Assembly: GCA_949358305.1 (NCBI GenBank) | Contig: CASHSZ010000084.1 | Coordinates: 62,001 to 126,000 of the forward strand | Reading direction: 5' to 3' | Origin: Strigamia acuminata | Lineage: Eukaryota; Arthropoda; Chilopoda; Geophilomorpha; Linotaeniidae | Length of the DNA: 64,000 nt | In this document: positions 19,721 to 29,598 of the stretch, in pieces | How positions within the stretch are numbered: the first letter of the stretch is position 1 | How the letters are laid out: every line of letters begins with the position of its first letter | Program-made: the position numbers and the translations under genes | The notes under the pieces: generated by a model | The model's database searches: none | Seen by the model: only the letters and a program-made list of their open reading frames with translations | What the model was told of the DNA's origin: nothing

Positions 19721-20906
19721 AACAAGATAGTGTAAATGAGTCATCAACCAATCACAGAGCTCGGTCTAAAAAATAGACACCTGCTTTGAGGTTGACCTGT
19801 GAACTCACTCTCGTTAGTTCCACTACAGCTGACACATCGCTTAACAATTGGTCATCTCGTAAAGTTTTCTGTCAACGCGAAAAATCGGATAAATTGTGAG
19901 TGAATTAATTTACACAAGTCTCGAAAAAGACAACTTTTATTCGGTTTTATTTTAGTTAGGAGGTTTGCCCAAACTTCGTAGCTAAACCACGTGGGTTTAG
20001 GCCCGGAAAACTTCGCCTCGTCGAATTTATTCGACAGTCACCGACACCGGACGTTAATACGCGCTTGTTGGAACGAACAACGAGGTTTCGTAGTAAGTTA
20101 AATTTATTTAACGATAAGTTTAATCTTATTCCTAAAGAATTAAGTCTCTAACCACATTCTGTTAGGAAACTACGTCCGTCATTCAACGGTGCGAGCACAA
20201 CTACGTCAGCGGAAGAGATTTTTCGTGATTTTCAACGAAGTTACGAACAAAAGATTCAACAATGAGTGGTAAAGTGCTATTTTGTATGTAAAAATATTCA
20301 AATACACCGCCATTAACTCGAGAATTTATCTAGAAAGATAAAAACTCGCCAAGTCATGTTACGAGGTACAGAAAATCCTCGCTAGAGGGCGTTCGCCATC
20401 TATTAAACCTATGTTGAGGAAATTTGTTGTCCGAATTATCGTCGTCTAATCGGTTAAATTAAATTGTTAAATTTATTAGTCGATTATAAGGCAATATTTG
20501 TGATATTACGGACCTTTCCTGAAAAGGGAAATTACGTAGAATAAAAATGTTCAATGTTCAATTTGAATATTTAAACTTCACAGTTTAAATATACGTTAAT
20601 TGTTCAAAGATTAGCAGTATTGATCAGAATATAGACGGAGTAACTCCCCTATTTAATATTCCAATCTCTCTAAAGAGAATATTCAGGAAGGAGGACTTAA
20701 TATATTTATTCCACAATAAATATATTAGAATGTTAGCGGTTTATTTGAATTAATACATTTATTTTACAATAAAGGCATTAATTATTGGTGACTTGTTGGT
20801 ATTTATATGTTTATGTCACGATAAATGTATTAAGTATCGGCGATTCATCTGGATTAAGTTATTTTTCGATAACTTTAATTCATTTGATGTGATTTCTCGA
20901 ATTTAG
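19721..20906 (+). other. Gypsy-1 pol-ORF3 interval, hairpin-rich
   Basis: No ORF. Many stem-loops occur, for example TAAACC/GGTTTA near 19995, GTCGAA/TTCGAC near 20020, and GTTAAAT/ATTTAAC near 20097. An array of four hairpins with a period of about 53 bp runs over 20697-20880. It ends at a possible splice acceptor (TTTCTCGAATTTAG, AG at 20905-20906) just upstream of ORF3. Confidence 0.6.
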
Positions 20907-21052
20907 GAAAGGATCGAGGGCCACGTAGGTCACCAAATAAACGTCGCCACGTCCATTACGACCACTCGTCTACCTCAGGCGACTCAAGTCCCGAACGCGG
21001 AAGACCGTCCCGAAATGAAGTAACACCAAGGACAGATGGCACTCAAGCGATT

Positions 21053-21847
21053 ATGGATTGGGCCAAGGCGCGAGGAAAGGAGCTGCCCGACTACTTGAGA
21101 AAGTTGTTGAAATCAGCCGAGTCGGCAGGAAGCTCCTCTTCCGGAACGGAATGCGCTCAAGCAATCATGGATTGGGCCAAAGCAAGAAATAAGGAGTTGC
21201 CAGATTACCTGAAGAAGTTGGTGAAGTCGTCCGAGTCGACAGGATCGTCTTCAAAGAAAAGCACACTCCGTGTCACGGTAGAAGACGACACATGGGATCG
21301 ACCGTCCACTTCTCATTCCTCGTCACATTCACGGGAGCGAACCAGTCACCAGGCCTGGAGTAGCAGCCACCCTTATCGGCCTTACTTTCACTCCGAGAAC
21401 GAGCCGCCACGACCTCTGGCTGAAAGACCACGCGTAGTTTACCACTACCCCTCCCAGAAGTCGGAACCAGCTAAGGCGAGCACCAGCTCCAATTGGACAG
21501 AATATCGATCGAAGAATTCCCGCAGCCAACATGTGCCAAAAAAAGAGGACCCGAGGAAGGTTTCCAAACCTACTCCGGTTCAACCCACGCCTGCCCCTCC
21601 AAAGGAGAAGATGGACGCAGCCACGACCGCGATAGTAAAGGAACTCAAGAAAGCCGCCCCGCTCGTTGGAACCAAGAAAGAACGTCGGGAGCAAGTGGAG
21701 CAGGCCGTCAACGTAATCTTGCCGAAATGTCGTATTCCATATGACGAGAGGACCGAGGTGACCTGTCCGTTTTGCAACGGGGGAGGTTGGGCCATCGGAA
21801 TCATCCAAGGCAGTCACGCCATGTTATGCCCGAACTGCTCCGGTTGA
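21053..21847 (+). CDS. Gypsy-1 third ORF, first part
   Basis: The first ATG is at 21053, but the frame is open from the possible acceptor at 20906, so a spliced subgenomic RNA could supply the start. The N-terminus holds two copies of a 38-residue unit, each with MDWAKAR(G/N)KELPDYL; the unit period is 114 bp. A Ser/Pro/Arg-rich linker follows, then a helical Lys-rich segment and a CxxC-x(15-20)-CxxC zinc-ribbon-like motif (CPFC...CPNC) right before the TGA at 21845. There is no signal peptide or membrane helix, so it does not look like an envelope gene. Function unknown. Confidence 0.65.
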   Translation: MDWAKARGKELPDYLRKLLKSAESAGSSSSGTECAQAIMDWAKARNKELPDYLKKLVKSSESTGSSSKKSTLRVTVEDDTWDRPSTSHSSSHSRERTSHQAWSSSHPYRPYFHSENEPPRPLAERPRVVYHYPSQKSEPAKASTSSNWTEYRSKNSRSQHVPKKEDPRKVSKPTPVQPTPAPPKEKMDAATTAIVKELKKAAPLVGTKKERREQVEQAVNVILPKCRIPYDERTEVTCPFCNGGGWAIGIIQGSHAMLCPNCSG

Positions 21848-22858
21848 AAGATACGGGAGAAAATTACACCCTGGAACGACAACGTTTTGCCGTTCACCGT
21901 GATGGGGATCGCGCGGCCTGAACCCCGTATATGGTCTACCTGTGACCCCTGCCAAGTTATCCACTCCCATTTAGGAGAGGTAATTTTGGTAGATCCGCGA
22001 TTTATCGTGGATAATCACCGACCCGGGGGCTATACGGTAACAACCTGGACACAAGATGAGGTGCGCACCCTCGCACAGCTGAGCTTGAAAGCTAAGCGTG
22101 CGAACGAGGAGCAGGAGGTGAAGCAAGCCGCCCTACTAATCACGACTCCCGTTACCGAGGTGAAGACCCTGTGCGAAACAACTCAAGCAGGCGTTTCGTC
22201 CAAGATTCCTACTCCCGTGGAATCCCCGAAAGCAAGCTCAGAAGTGACAACGCCTCCACCAGGTCCACCAGCCAAGAAGTTGCCGGCATTGAAATCCGTT
22301 GTGACTGCGTATCCTTTCGTGGTCCCGGCAGGCATCACGAATGAACACGCGGCCGAGTGTGAGATTAAGCACTACACTCCCATCATCAGAGAAGCCGCTC
22401 TGGACATCTCCCGACGTATGAATCAGAAGCGTAACGTCTACTACCAGCTGCCCATCTTAGTCATGAGATGGATTATGAATCCTTTGCGCCGCGAACCCTT
22501 TTCAGTGCTGGAGCACATATGGGCACGATTGTTGGAGCGTGTTAGCCAGCTTCCCGCCGCCATCCATATCCGTGCAGATTGGAGCGTCGAACTACCAACG
22601 GCTGAAGAGGTTTACAACCAAGAACGACACGCCAAGGACCCTCCTATCGATAGCCTGCGCCCACTACCCGATAGTTACGCGGCCAGAATTGGTAAACCGA
22701 GCACTTCAAGAGGGATTTCCCCGAGAGAAGCAGTTTCATTGCCGAGAAGTTCGTCGGAAGACTCGTCGAAACTTGTCATTGACGAGAGCACCGACCCTGA
22801 ACCAAGCAAGAAGGACGATGGAGAAAAGGAAGATGGCCGCCAGAGCCCTGTCATTTAG
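21848..22858 (+). CDS. Gypsy-1 third ORF, part downstream of the TGA
   Basis: In the same frame as the preceding part and separated from it only by TGA. The frame is open immediately after the stop, and the first ATG is at 21902. It contains another Cys pair (CDPC), a Pro-rich spacer, a helical segment (about 22330-22620) and an acidic Ser-rich tail. The whole region most simply reads as one protein of about 600 residues broken by a recent nonsense change or read through; I cannot tell which. No known domain recognised. Confidence 0.6.
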   Translation, partial: KIREKITPWNDNVLPFTVMGIARPEPRIWSTCDPCQVIHSHLGEVILVDPRFIVDNHRPGGYTVTTWTQDEVRTLAQLSLKAKRANEEQEVKQAALLITTPVTEVKTLCETTQAGVSSKIPTPVESPKASSEVTTPPPGPPAKKLPALKSVVTAYPFVVPAGITNEHAAECEIKHYTPIIREAALDISRRMNQKRNVYYQLPILVMRWIMNPLRREPFSVLEHIWARLLERVSQLPAAIHIRADWSVELPTAEEVYNQERHAKDPPIDSLRPLPDSYAARIGKPSTSRGISPREAVSLPRSSSEDSSKLVIDESTDPEPSKKDDGEKEDGRQSPVI

Positions 22859-23710
22859 ATAAAGAGGTTACGTCCACGCATCGCGTCGTGTCGGACGATA
22901 TTTGTCGAGTTGAGTTTTTTAGCCTGTTCAGGCGATCAAAACTAATCATTCTTCGAGTTGGTGTCGTGTTTGTTTTCATCTAAAAAGAACTAATTGTTAA
23001 AAAACTTTATTCCTTTTGATATTAACAACAATGATGGACAACTATAAGAGTCAACATTTTAACCGAACTAATTTTGTGATAAAACTTTTTTCGTGTTGTT
23101 TCTACAAATCCTAACGGATACGTAATTTGAAGATTTTTTGGTTTTGTCAATTTTTATAAGTTGAACAAAATAATTTAACCCGTGATATTTTATTTTTCCA
23201 TTTTTTAACCAAAATGTTAACTAAAAATCAGTATAGCCTTTATTTTTTTTGAATTTGAAACAATTTCAATTAATATATGTCATTCTCAAGATATTTTTGT
23301 GTGTGATGTTTTGTTTACGTTTCTGGAAAATTAACAATTTTTTGAAATGATAAATAAAACAATTTCTTTGAGCATTTAACAATGATTGAAAAAATTATTC
23401 AGTACACTCAAGATGATGTCATGCGGCGATAATAATATATTTTGTATAAAATATATTATTAATTCGGCACAGAGTTACCGGTTTTATAAACTTTTAATGA
23501 GCTAGTCCAAGTTATTAATTAGTTTAATAAACGAGAAATGTAATATGAGTTGAATAAGCCCTCACTCGATGTTATATTTTGCCGACGATCCGTATTTCTC
23601 ACAAAATACGTAACGTTGCTGATCCATGATGAACAGTGTCGTATATCGAGACGATTATAGGCAGAATCACGTGTAATTATTTACATAATTTCAGTGATTA
23701 AGGGGGACGT
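22859..23710 (+). other. Gypsy-1 3' untranslated region and purine tract
   Basis: AT-rich, no ORF. It contains a long hairpin near 23432-23461 (AATATATTTT/AAAATATATT) and another near 23590-23610. It ends with a purine tract (AAGGGGGACG) next to the 3' LTR. Confidence 0.7.
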
Positions 23711-25420
23711 ATGACGATCATGCAGTCGCTCATCGATATAGCAACAAATTACGCCAATAGATGGCGCTGACGACCAAAAGCGGCAAATTCGAATAGAATT
23801 TGTCACTTGACGTAAAACCACATAAAATACAACTTTTATGTGATTTTAAGGCAGAGAATCAACGTTATCTTATGTTTATGGCAATAAATATAGATATTAG
23901 GTTGTTTTGTGGTAACTCTGCAAAGTTACCCCAAAACTAGGCCTAGGGGATTAAATCTCCCCCTCGCACCTGCTCCAAGCGTGGACCCCCGCGGATCAAG
24001 TTGAAAGACTTAATCCAAAAGTGTTCCTCGCTATCCAGTTCCTGTCCCGACCTAGCAGAGAGCTATGGTCTGCCCTGATGACCACCTGGACTGAAAATGT
24101 GTCCTGAGTATCCCATCACCTGGACCAGTGATTGGGGGGATTTGCAGGACCATTGCTCTCATTGGAGCAATGGCCAAGCTATTGTTTTCCCCGAGTATAT
24201 ACTTCCTTGCAACAGGAAGTAGCTCGCTCTTGACCAGATATTTTGACTATATGTTTTCTTGAGCCCTTTCTACTACTTCGGTGTTATGTTGATTGCGCAA
24301 ACACAAGCTTGCCTGTTGATTGCGCAGCCAATGCTCCTTATACTGCGGGCCTATGAGAACATACATACGACGTACACTTGACGTGGAGATGGGTGATATG
24401 ATGCCTCCATGTCCGGGTGCCCGATGACGGCTGTGTGGCCGTGAGGAGATCAGGTCGCGGCGATGAGTAGTAAGAATCCCGTCGGGCCGGATATAATTCA
24501 ACAAGTGTTCCACAAGGCCTGCCAGTTACAGTAAACCACGGCTGCCGAACAGCGTGTCGAAAATGTAACATTAGGGTTGAAATAACTAAACTCGGAAAAG
24601 TTTAGTTAGATTAAATCCCCAGCTAGTTTATGTCACAACTCAACATTGTGCATAAACACGGATACTTCTTCCAGAACTGTACAAAACTGAAGACTAGCTA
24701 CATTAGCATTGACTTGCCAGTAAATGTGTAGCTAAATTGCCAACTTTATGTAAGCAGAATTATTACGAGTATTTACTGAAAAGTAATACTCTAATAAATA
24801 CATCCATTACACGGAACCAGAAGTTATGATTGTAAACTCGCAACAGTTTACTCTCGTATGAAGAACCAATTTGACGTATCACACCAATTATAAATGTCTT
24901 AAAACATTTATAAGAGGTCAATTGGTAAATGGCTCTCACAAGCCATTTAAACCAATAACCGCCCCAAGTTTGTGGCGATGCAGATACCGTCAACCGGAAG
25001 TCCTCGGATACTAACCTTTTCATTACAGATTTGAACCAGACCCCGATGTACAACTAGGACCAAATATTCATCCGATTCAGACGACATCTTACCGACCCGA
25101 TGAAGCCGACTTGATATTATCATAGCGCCGTTTAGGCGACTGTATGTATAGTTAATCGACCAATTTATGCAGCCAATTGTCGGCATAGTTACTGTATAAT
25201 GGTATTTCATGCAAATTGATTAATATAATCACTTCACGGTGATTATATTTATATATCAATAAACATGTTATGTCTTGATAACCGCATGTGTCATTATTTT
25301 ACCCAGTTCACACTTTAGGTTTTGTCAATCCTATCTCTCAACTACTGAATAGATAGACTAGCTTGTTATGCCAAAATACACATTTTGAGCGGATAGCGTC
25401 ATCGAAAGGTCATCGTCACA
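23711..25420 (+). repeat. 3' LTR of Gypsy-1
   Basis: Same length (1,710 bp) as the 5' LTR with only a handful of substitutions, for example near 23743, 24228, 24264 and 24712. Confidence 0.95.
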
Positions 25421-25719
25421 CACTTTTTTTAGTTGTTTATGTGAATTATTGAGCACATCGTCTGGTGATAAATACCATCACCATCAATTTGTTTCAGCCA
25501 TAGTGTCGTAATAAAGTGGCTAGATCCAAGATTGAGAGAAGGAAATGTTAAATTTCTTCTTATTTTTAACCATTGTGGACTGTAGGGGCAGACTGGCAGA
25601 TTTCAGCAATTTAATGAGGTAAGTAAGTTTTTTGTTCTTTATCTTTTCTACACTTTTACAATTCCTGATGGGCGAAATTGTGTTGCTGAACAATGAGAAC
25701 AGAGTTGGAGTTTGAGTGA
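25421..25719 (+). repeat. Right half of the duplicated host unit
   Basis: Continues the unit begun at 8903-9119 and matches 42346-42641. It contains the short exon described next. Confidence 0.85.
25545..25618 (+). CDS. Possible first exon with signal peptide (copy A)
   Basis: The ATG at 25545 opens 24 codons starting MLNFFLFLTIVDCRG, hydrophobic like a signal peptide. It runs into a strong donor (ATGAG|GTAAGTAAG) at 25618/25619. The same exon and donor are preserved in the second copy at 42468-42541. I found no convincing downstream exons. It could be a secreted-protein gene fragment or coincidence within a repeat. Gypsy-1 sits about 120 bp upstream and would disrupt any promoter. Confidence 0.35.
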
Positions 25720-26379
25720 TTCTATTGTTTTGCCAAATTGTTTGTGATGAATGGTCACTTAGGGTCTAAGAAGCAGTGTTGCAACTCGTTCGAGGAATTG
25801 GGAACGTGTTCATGTTCATGTTCGCTGTTCACACAAACTATGTTGGTCTTTGAGACCGGGTTTATATTCAATTCGATATAGATTCGTATATAGTATAATT
25901 TCTAATGATATTACGATGTGTATTTCCACTTATACAAGTATTCCACATTCATTTATTGCTTAGTTATGTCAATTTTGGTATATATTATTGTTCTGCTTAA
26001 TTCTAGCATGAAGTATCATGCTTTGCTTAATGTTTGCTGTTAATTCAATGTATTTTCCAATTTTCGTTTACACTTTACGACACTAGAGTATCCTTTATGT
26101 ATTGTTCACTTTCCAACATGGCGACTACCTCGAGAGAGAGATGTTATGCTGCTATATTTCATGTTTAGGACTCTAAATATCAGGTATTATTAAAGAAATC
26201 GTTTTATATTTTTAATTATTGAGTTTATATGTTTTCACACGGCTTATAAGTGCACAAGCACGCCGTTTTTATTTGCACGCCGGGCCGCAATTTGAAGTTT
26301 TATGGTAGCATTGTCGCTCATTGTTTATGAGGTCAAATATGTGGAACATTTATCAGGTCAGCTACGCGAAACAGTGCGT

Positions 26380-27060
26380 GCTTACTTTCTAAAGAAGGAA
26401 AGTGTTGATCTCAATTCTTTTGTTCGTTTGAGAATGAATATTTGATGCTATCTTGTTCGCTTAACTTTCGATCGAAACAACTATGGTAACGGAATTGACA
26501 ATTATGATCATGTATGATAGAATTTAAAACACTCATTAATGTGTTAGTTTCATTTAGCATGTGTATCGACTCTTGAATTCTAGCCAAACCGCCAGGACTC
26601 AAATGCAACAAATAAATTTAATGCAAAGATACGGCCAGACCGCTAAAAAATACAGAAAAGGTCTTGGGAATGTAAAGAGGTTTTGACGTAGAACTACATT
26701 TAGGACGAAACCACCATTTATTTATGTGATGGAAATAATAACCAGAATAAGCAATACCGCGATAGAAAACAATTCCAGGAGTAAACAGTGCCACAATAGA
26801 AAGCATTTCTCATCAAGAGATGGCACTAAAAATACAACAAACAATTCCCTCTCCATGTAGTTCTACATTTCGGCACTATTACTACCGTGCCCCCTTTGAA
26901 TCTTTTTTAATGTTTTCTTATTCAGTGCAAATTTAATAAACCGTTCCATGCTAGTTGTCATTAGGACCCATAATTTTTATTGTGGCTTAGAATACTAGTA
27001 TCAATTGAAACTTTTTTTTCCTCAAAGTTAGACTAACTTGTAAGTATTTAATTCTTTATC
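26380..27060 (+). repeat. Diverged duplicated segment, copy 1
   Basis: Alignable by eye with 27800-28290: shared blocks around AAGTGTTGATCT, GTTCGTTTGAGAATGAATATTT and TTGTCATTAGGACC. Identity appears to be about 75-80%. No ORF is conserved between copies, so it looks non-coding. The remaining interval 25720-26379 holds nothing I can identify. Confidence 0.6.
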
Positions 27061-27083
27061 TATCCCTTATCCATGTTCTAACA

Positions 27084-27488
27084 CAGAGGTGTCCAACCCG
27101 CAGCCCAGGATGGCTGTGGATGCGGCCCAACCGATATTTGCGGCCCAACCAATATTTGCATAATTTTAATATATTACCGGTATTCGTGCATTTCATAATG
27201 CATTTCAAAATACATTTATAATATATTGCAATATATTTTCAGCCGTATGTGTTCGAGTGTCCGTTTTCTTTGGACATCAAATAGCATTAAAATTAGGAGC
27301 ATTATGCAAGCACATCTTTGCTCTTCTGTGGTGCTGTATGTGTATATCATAAAAATTGTGCATAGACTTTTTTTTTGCTTAAAGTTTTTGTTGGTGCTAG
27401 GTTAGTGTTCGTATATTTTGTGTGCGGCCCAAGACAGTTTCTCTTCTTCCAATGTAGCCCGGGGAAACCAGGATGTTGGACACCCCTG
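27084..27488. mobile_element. hAT-family MITE
   Basis: 405 bp with ends CAGAGGTGTCCAA and TTGGACACCCCTG, flanked by the perfect 8-bp duplication TTCTAACA (27076-27083, 27489-27496). Subterminal GCGGCCCAA repeats resemble widespread animal hAT elements. No transposase. Confidence 0.93.
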
Positions 27489-27799
27489 TTCTAACATCTA
27501 ACTAGTACGATATAGTTGAGCAATTGATTTCTAACAGAATTTGTAAGACTAAGACAAAAATGTTGTAAAAAAGTCGATATTATATGAACATGAAGAATAA
27601 AATTCAGCACACTTACCTGATCCAAGGCGCAGAACACTGTGAAAGCAATATTGATGTCAATTAGTTGTTCTTTGTTGAGTTTTTTGTTGTGAAATTAATG
27701 GATCGAGATAACTATGGCAACGGTAATTGAAAATTGATTGCAGTGTTTTCACGTCTATTAACTCTGGCTGATTGCCGGTCACTGTATCGGGTCAAACAC

Positions 27800-28290
27800 G
27801 TGGAACCCTACGTGTTTACTTTGTAAAGAAATAAAGTGTTGATCTAAATTCTTCTGTTCGTTTGAGAATGAATATTTTATGCTTTCTTTTTGTTCACTTA
27901 ATGTCAATCGAAACAACCACGACAACGGAATAGACAATAGTGATCATGTTTGGCTGAATTTAAAACATTTAAAACGCACATGTATTGACGCTTGTGTTCT
28001 AGCCGAACTGCCAGAATCAAATTCGACAAATAAATTTAAACTTAAACCAAACGTGTGCACACAAAGTAGAAGGTTTCACTATTGTAGTCAGTTCCTACAT
28101 ATGACAATTAAAAAAATAGAGAAAATTTTTGTTTCTTAATGCTTTCTGTAAGCAAGGCAAAACCATTGTGTTTACTGTAAATTGCACAGTGAAAATGTTG
28201 ACTAGTCAATTTTTGCCATCAACTTGTCATTAGGACCTACAATTTTAATTGTGACTTGGAATACTAATATCAATTGAACCTTTTTCTCTC
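27800..28290 (+). repeat. Diverged duplicated segment, copy 2
   Basis: Counterpart of 26380-27060, without the hAT MITE. An 86-codon open frame here is not conserved in copy 1. From 28291 to 28685 there is nothing firm, only a pyrimidine tract with CAG near 28342 and a possible donor near 28513. Confidence 0.6.
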
Positions 28291-28685
28291 ACAATTCTCT
28301 ACTATTTCAACCTTATTTTGCACACATTTCTTGTGGTTCAGGGACCTTTTGTTCGAGGTTCCGTGCTCAAGGATGTAAATGTCAAGAGTGTCACGTCTTG
28401 TTACATAACATCAGTGTTGATGAAATATAGTTCTATATTCAGTTATTACCGACAGGGACGAGGATGGAATTTATAGCAAGCGGATGTGGCGGACTGTAAG
28501 AAATCGATCAAACCGTGAGTTTTTTCCTCCTAGCGTAATTGAAACATATTTTCTTTCTGGATTAATCTCAAGATTACTAAATTTGTTTTCTTTTGTTTTT
28601 CTGTAGGCGGCGCCAGCCATGACTTTAAAGCTGGTCTGGAATCGGTATTTTTGTTAGAAAATGGCGGCATATCGCTCGTTTCCTT

Positions 28686-29503
28686 TGTGGTGACCCCGCG
28701 GGTGGTCGTCCCTCCAGTGGACGCCATCCGCATGAGTCACTAGGAAAGGTCAGTTCCCTCGCGTTGGCTCCGCCTTCCCCCCCTGGGAAGCGCGTGCCCC
28801 GAGGGGGTGAGGTGATGCGTGGACGGCCCCCATTGGCCGAGCCAGGCCCCTCACCCTGGCCTATATCAGGTAGAGTTTCGCGCCCTACAAGCAGAACTTA
28901 CACAAACGACACCAAGAACACAGCAACTACCTCACCGTCAGGCCAACTCCACCAAAAGTTAGGATTGATCGAGGACCGCTGATTCCAGTGCAACTGTAAC
29001 TCTCACGAATTTACACTGTGTGTTATTTCCCCGCGAAAGCAGGAAAATAACCCTTGTGGATTCACATCGAATAATCGACCCACGATTATTTCCATTGCGA
29101 AGTGTCCGAGTGCCCTGTAAGAAACTCCACGTTTCTGGACGGAGCCTTGCGACGCTGAAACCAACCCCTAGACAACAGGCACGGATAGAAGACTCGAAAG
29201 AGCATTCCACCGCGTCCGTGAACGACGAATCCGTGACGAATTTACGACAACTCGAGACGCCGCCTTTGTTCCGCCGACCACGCGGAACCGACGACGCCAT
29301 CTTGAGAAATCCTTTGTTCGACTCTGACCAAGTCGACTCTAGTTTTATACTGAGTGTATTTTAAGGCTTACGCCTATTGAATAAACCTGTTTGTTCATTT
29401 ACATATACTTAGTATTCATTTGGGTAATTTACATATCTAGTAGAATCACAGGTAAAGTAACACACGTTAGCTCTTTAAACCTATCACCAGGTAGGACGCG
29501 ACA
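28686..29503 (+). repeat. 5' LTR of Gypsy-2
   Basis: Starts TGTGGTGACC and ends GCGACA. A CTATATCAG-like promoter motif lies near 28860 and AATAAA near 29380. Confidence 0.95.
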
Positions 29504-29505
29504 CG

Positions 29506-29523
29506 TGGGGGCCTGTCCGGGAT
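29506..29523 (+). promoter_or_regulatory. tRNA-Pro-like primer-binding site
   Basis: TGGGGGCCTGTCCGGGAT begins two bases after the LTR. It differs at two of 18 positions from the well-known tRNA-Pro primer site of murine leukaemia virus, so tRNA-Pro is the likely primer. Confidence 0.8.
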
Positions 29524-29598
29524 TTAGAAATAAATCTCAACTGAACTTGTGATCTCTCATTTAATATAATAACCCAAATCGAAGAATTACTCAAAGAA

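Larger units (their letters stand above)
9120..25420 (+). mobile_element. Gypsy-1: 16.3-kb Ty3/gypsy LTR retrotransposon
   Basis: Two 1,710-bp LTRs (9120-10829, 23711-25420) differ at roughly eight sites by eye. The target duplication CACTT lies at 9115-9119 and 25421-25425, and the unoccupied site at 42.35 kb has one CACTT. A purine tract (AAGGGGGACG) precedes the 3' LTR, and a TGG-initiated primer-binding-site candidate starts at 10832. Order: leader about 1.5 kb, Gag-Pol fused in one frame, about 1.2 kb non-coding, third ORF interrupted by TGA, about 0.85 kb 3' tail. A hAT-like element at 18588-19480 is nested in it. At 15.4 kb without the nested insert it is very long for a gypsy element. 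Confidence 0.95.

Noticed and set aside
20907-22858. Envelope gene in Gypsy-1 or Gypsy-2 (third ORFs)
   Set aside because: No signal peptide, transmembrane segment, glycoprotein cysteine pattern or furin-like site is visible in either third ORF.
26411-28139. Short frames at 26411-26806 (minus) and 27879-28139 (plus) as genes
   Set aside because: The aligned duplicate copies do not preserve these frames, and no splice or domain evidence supports them.
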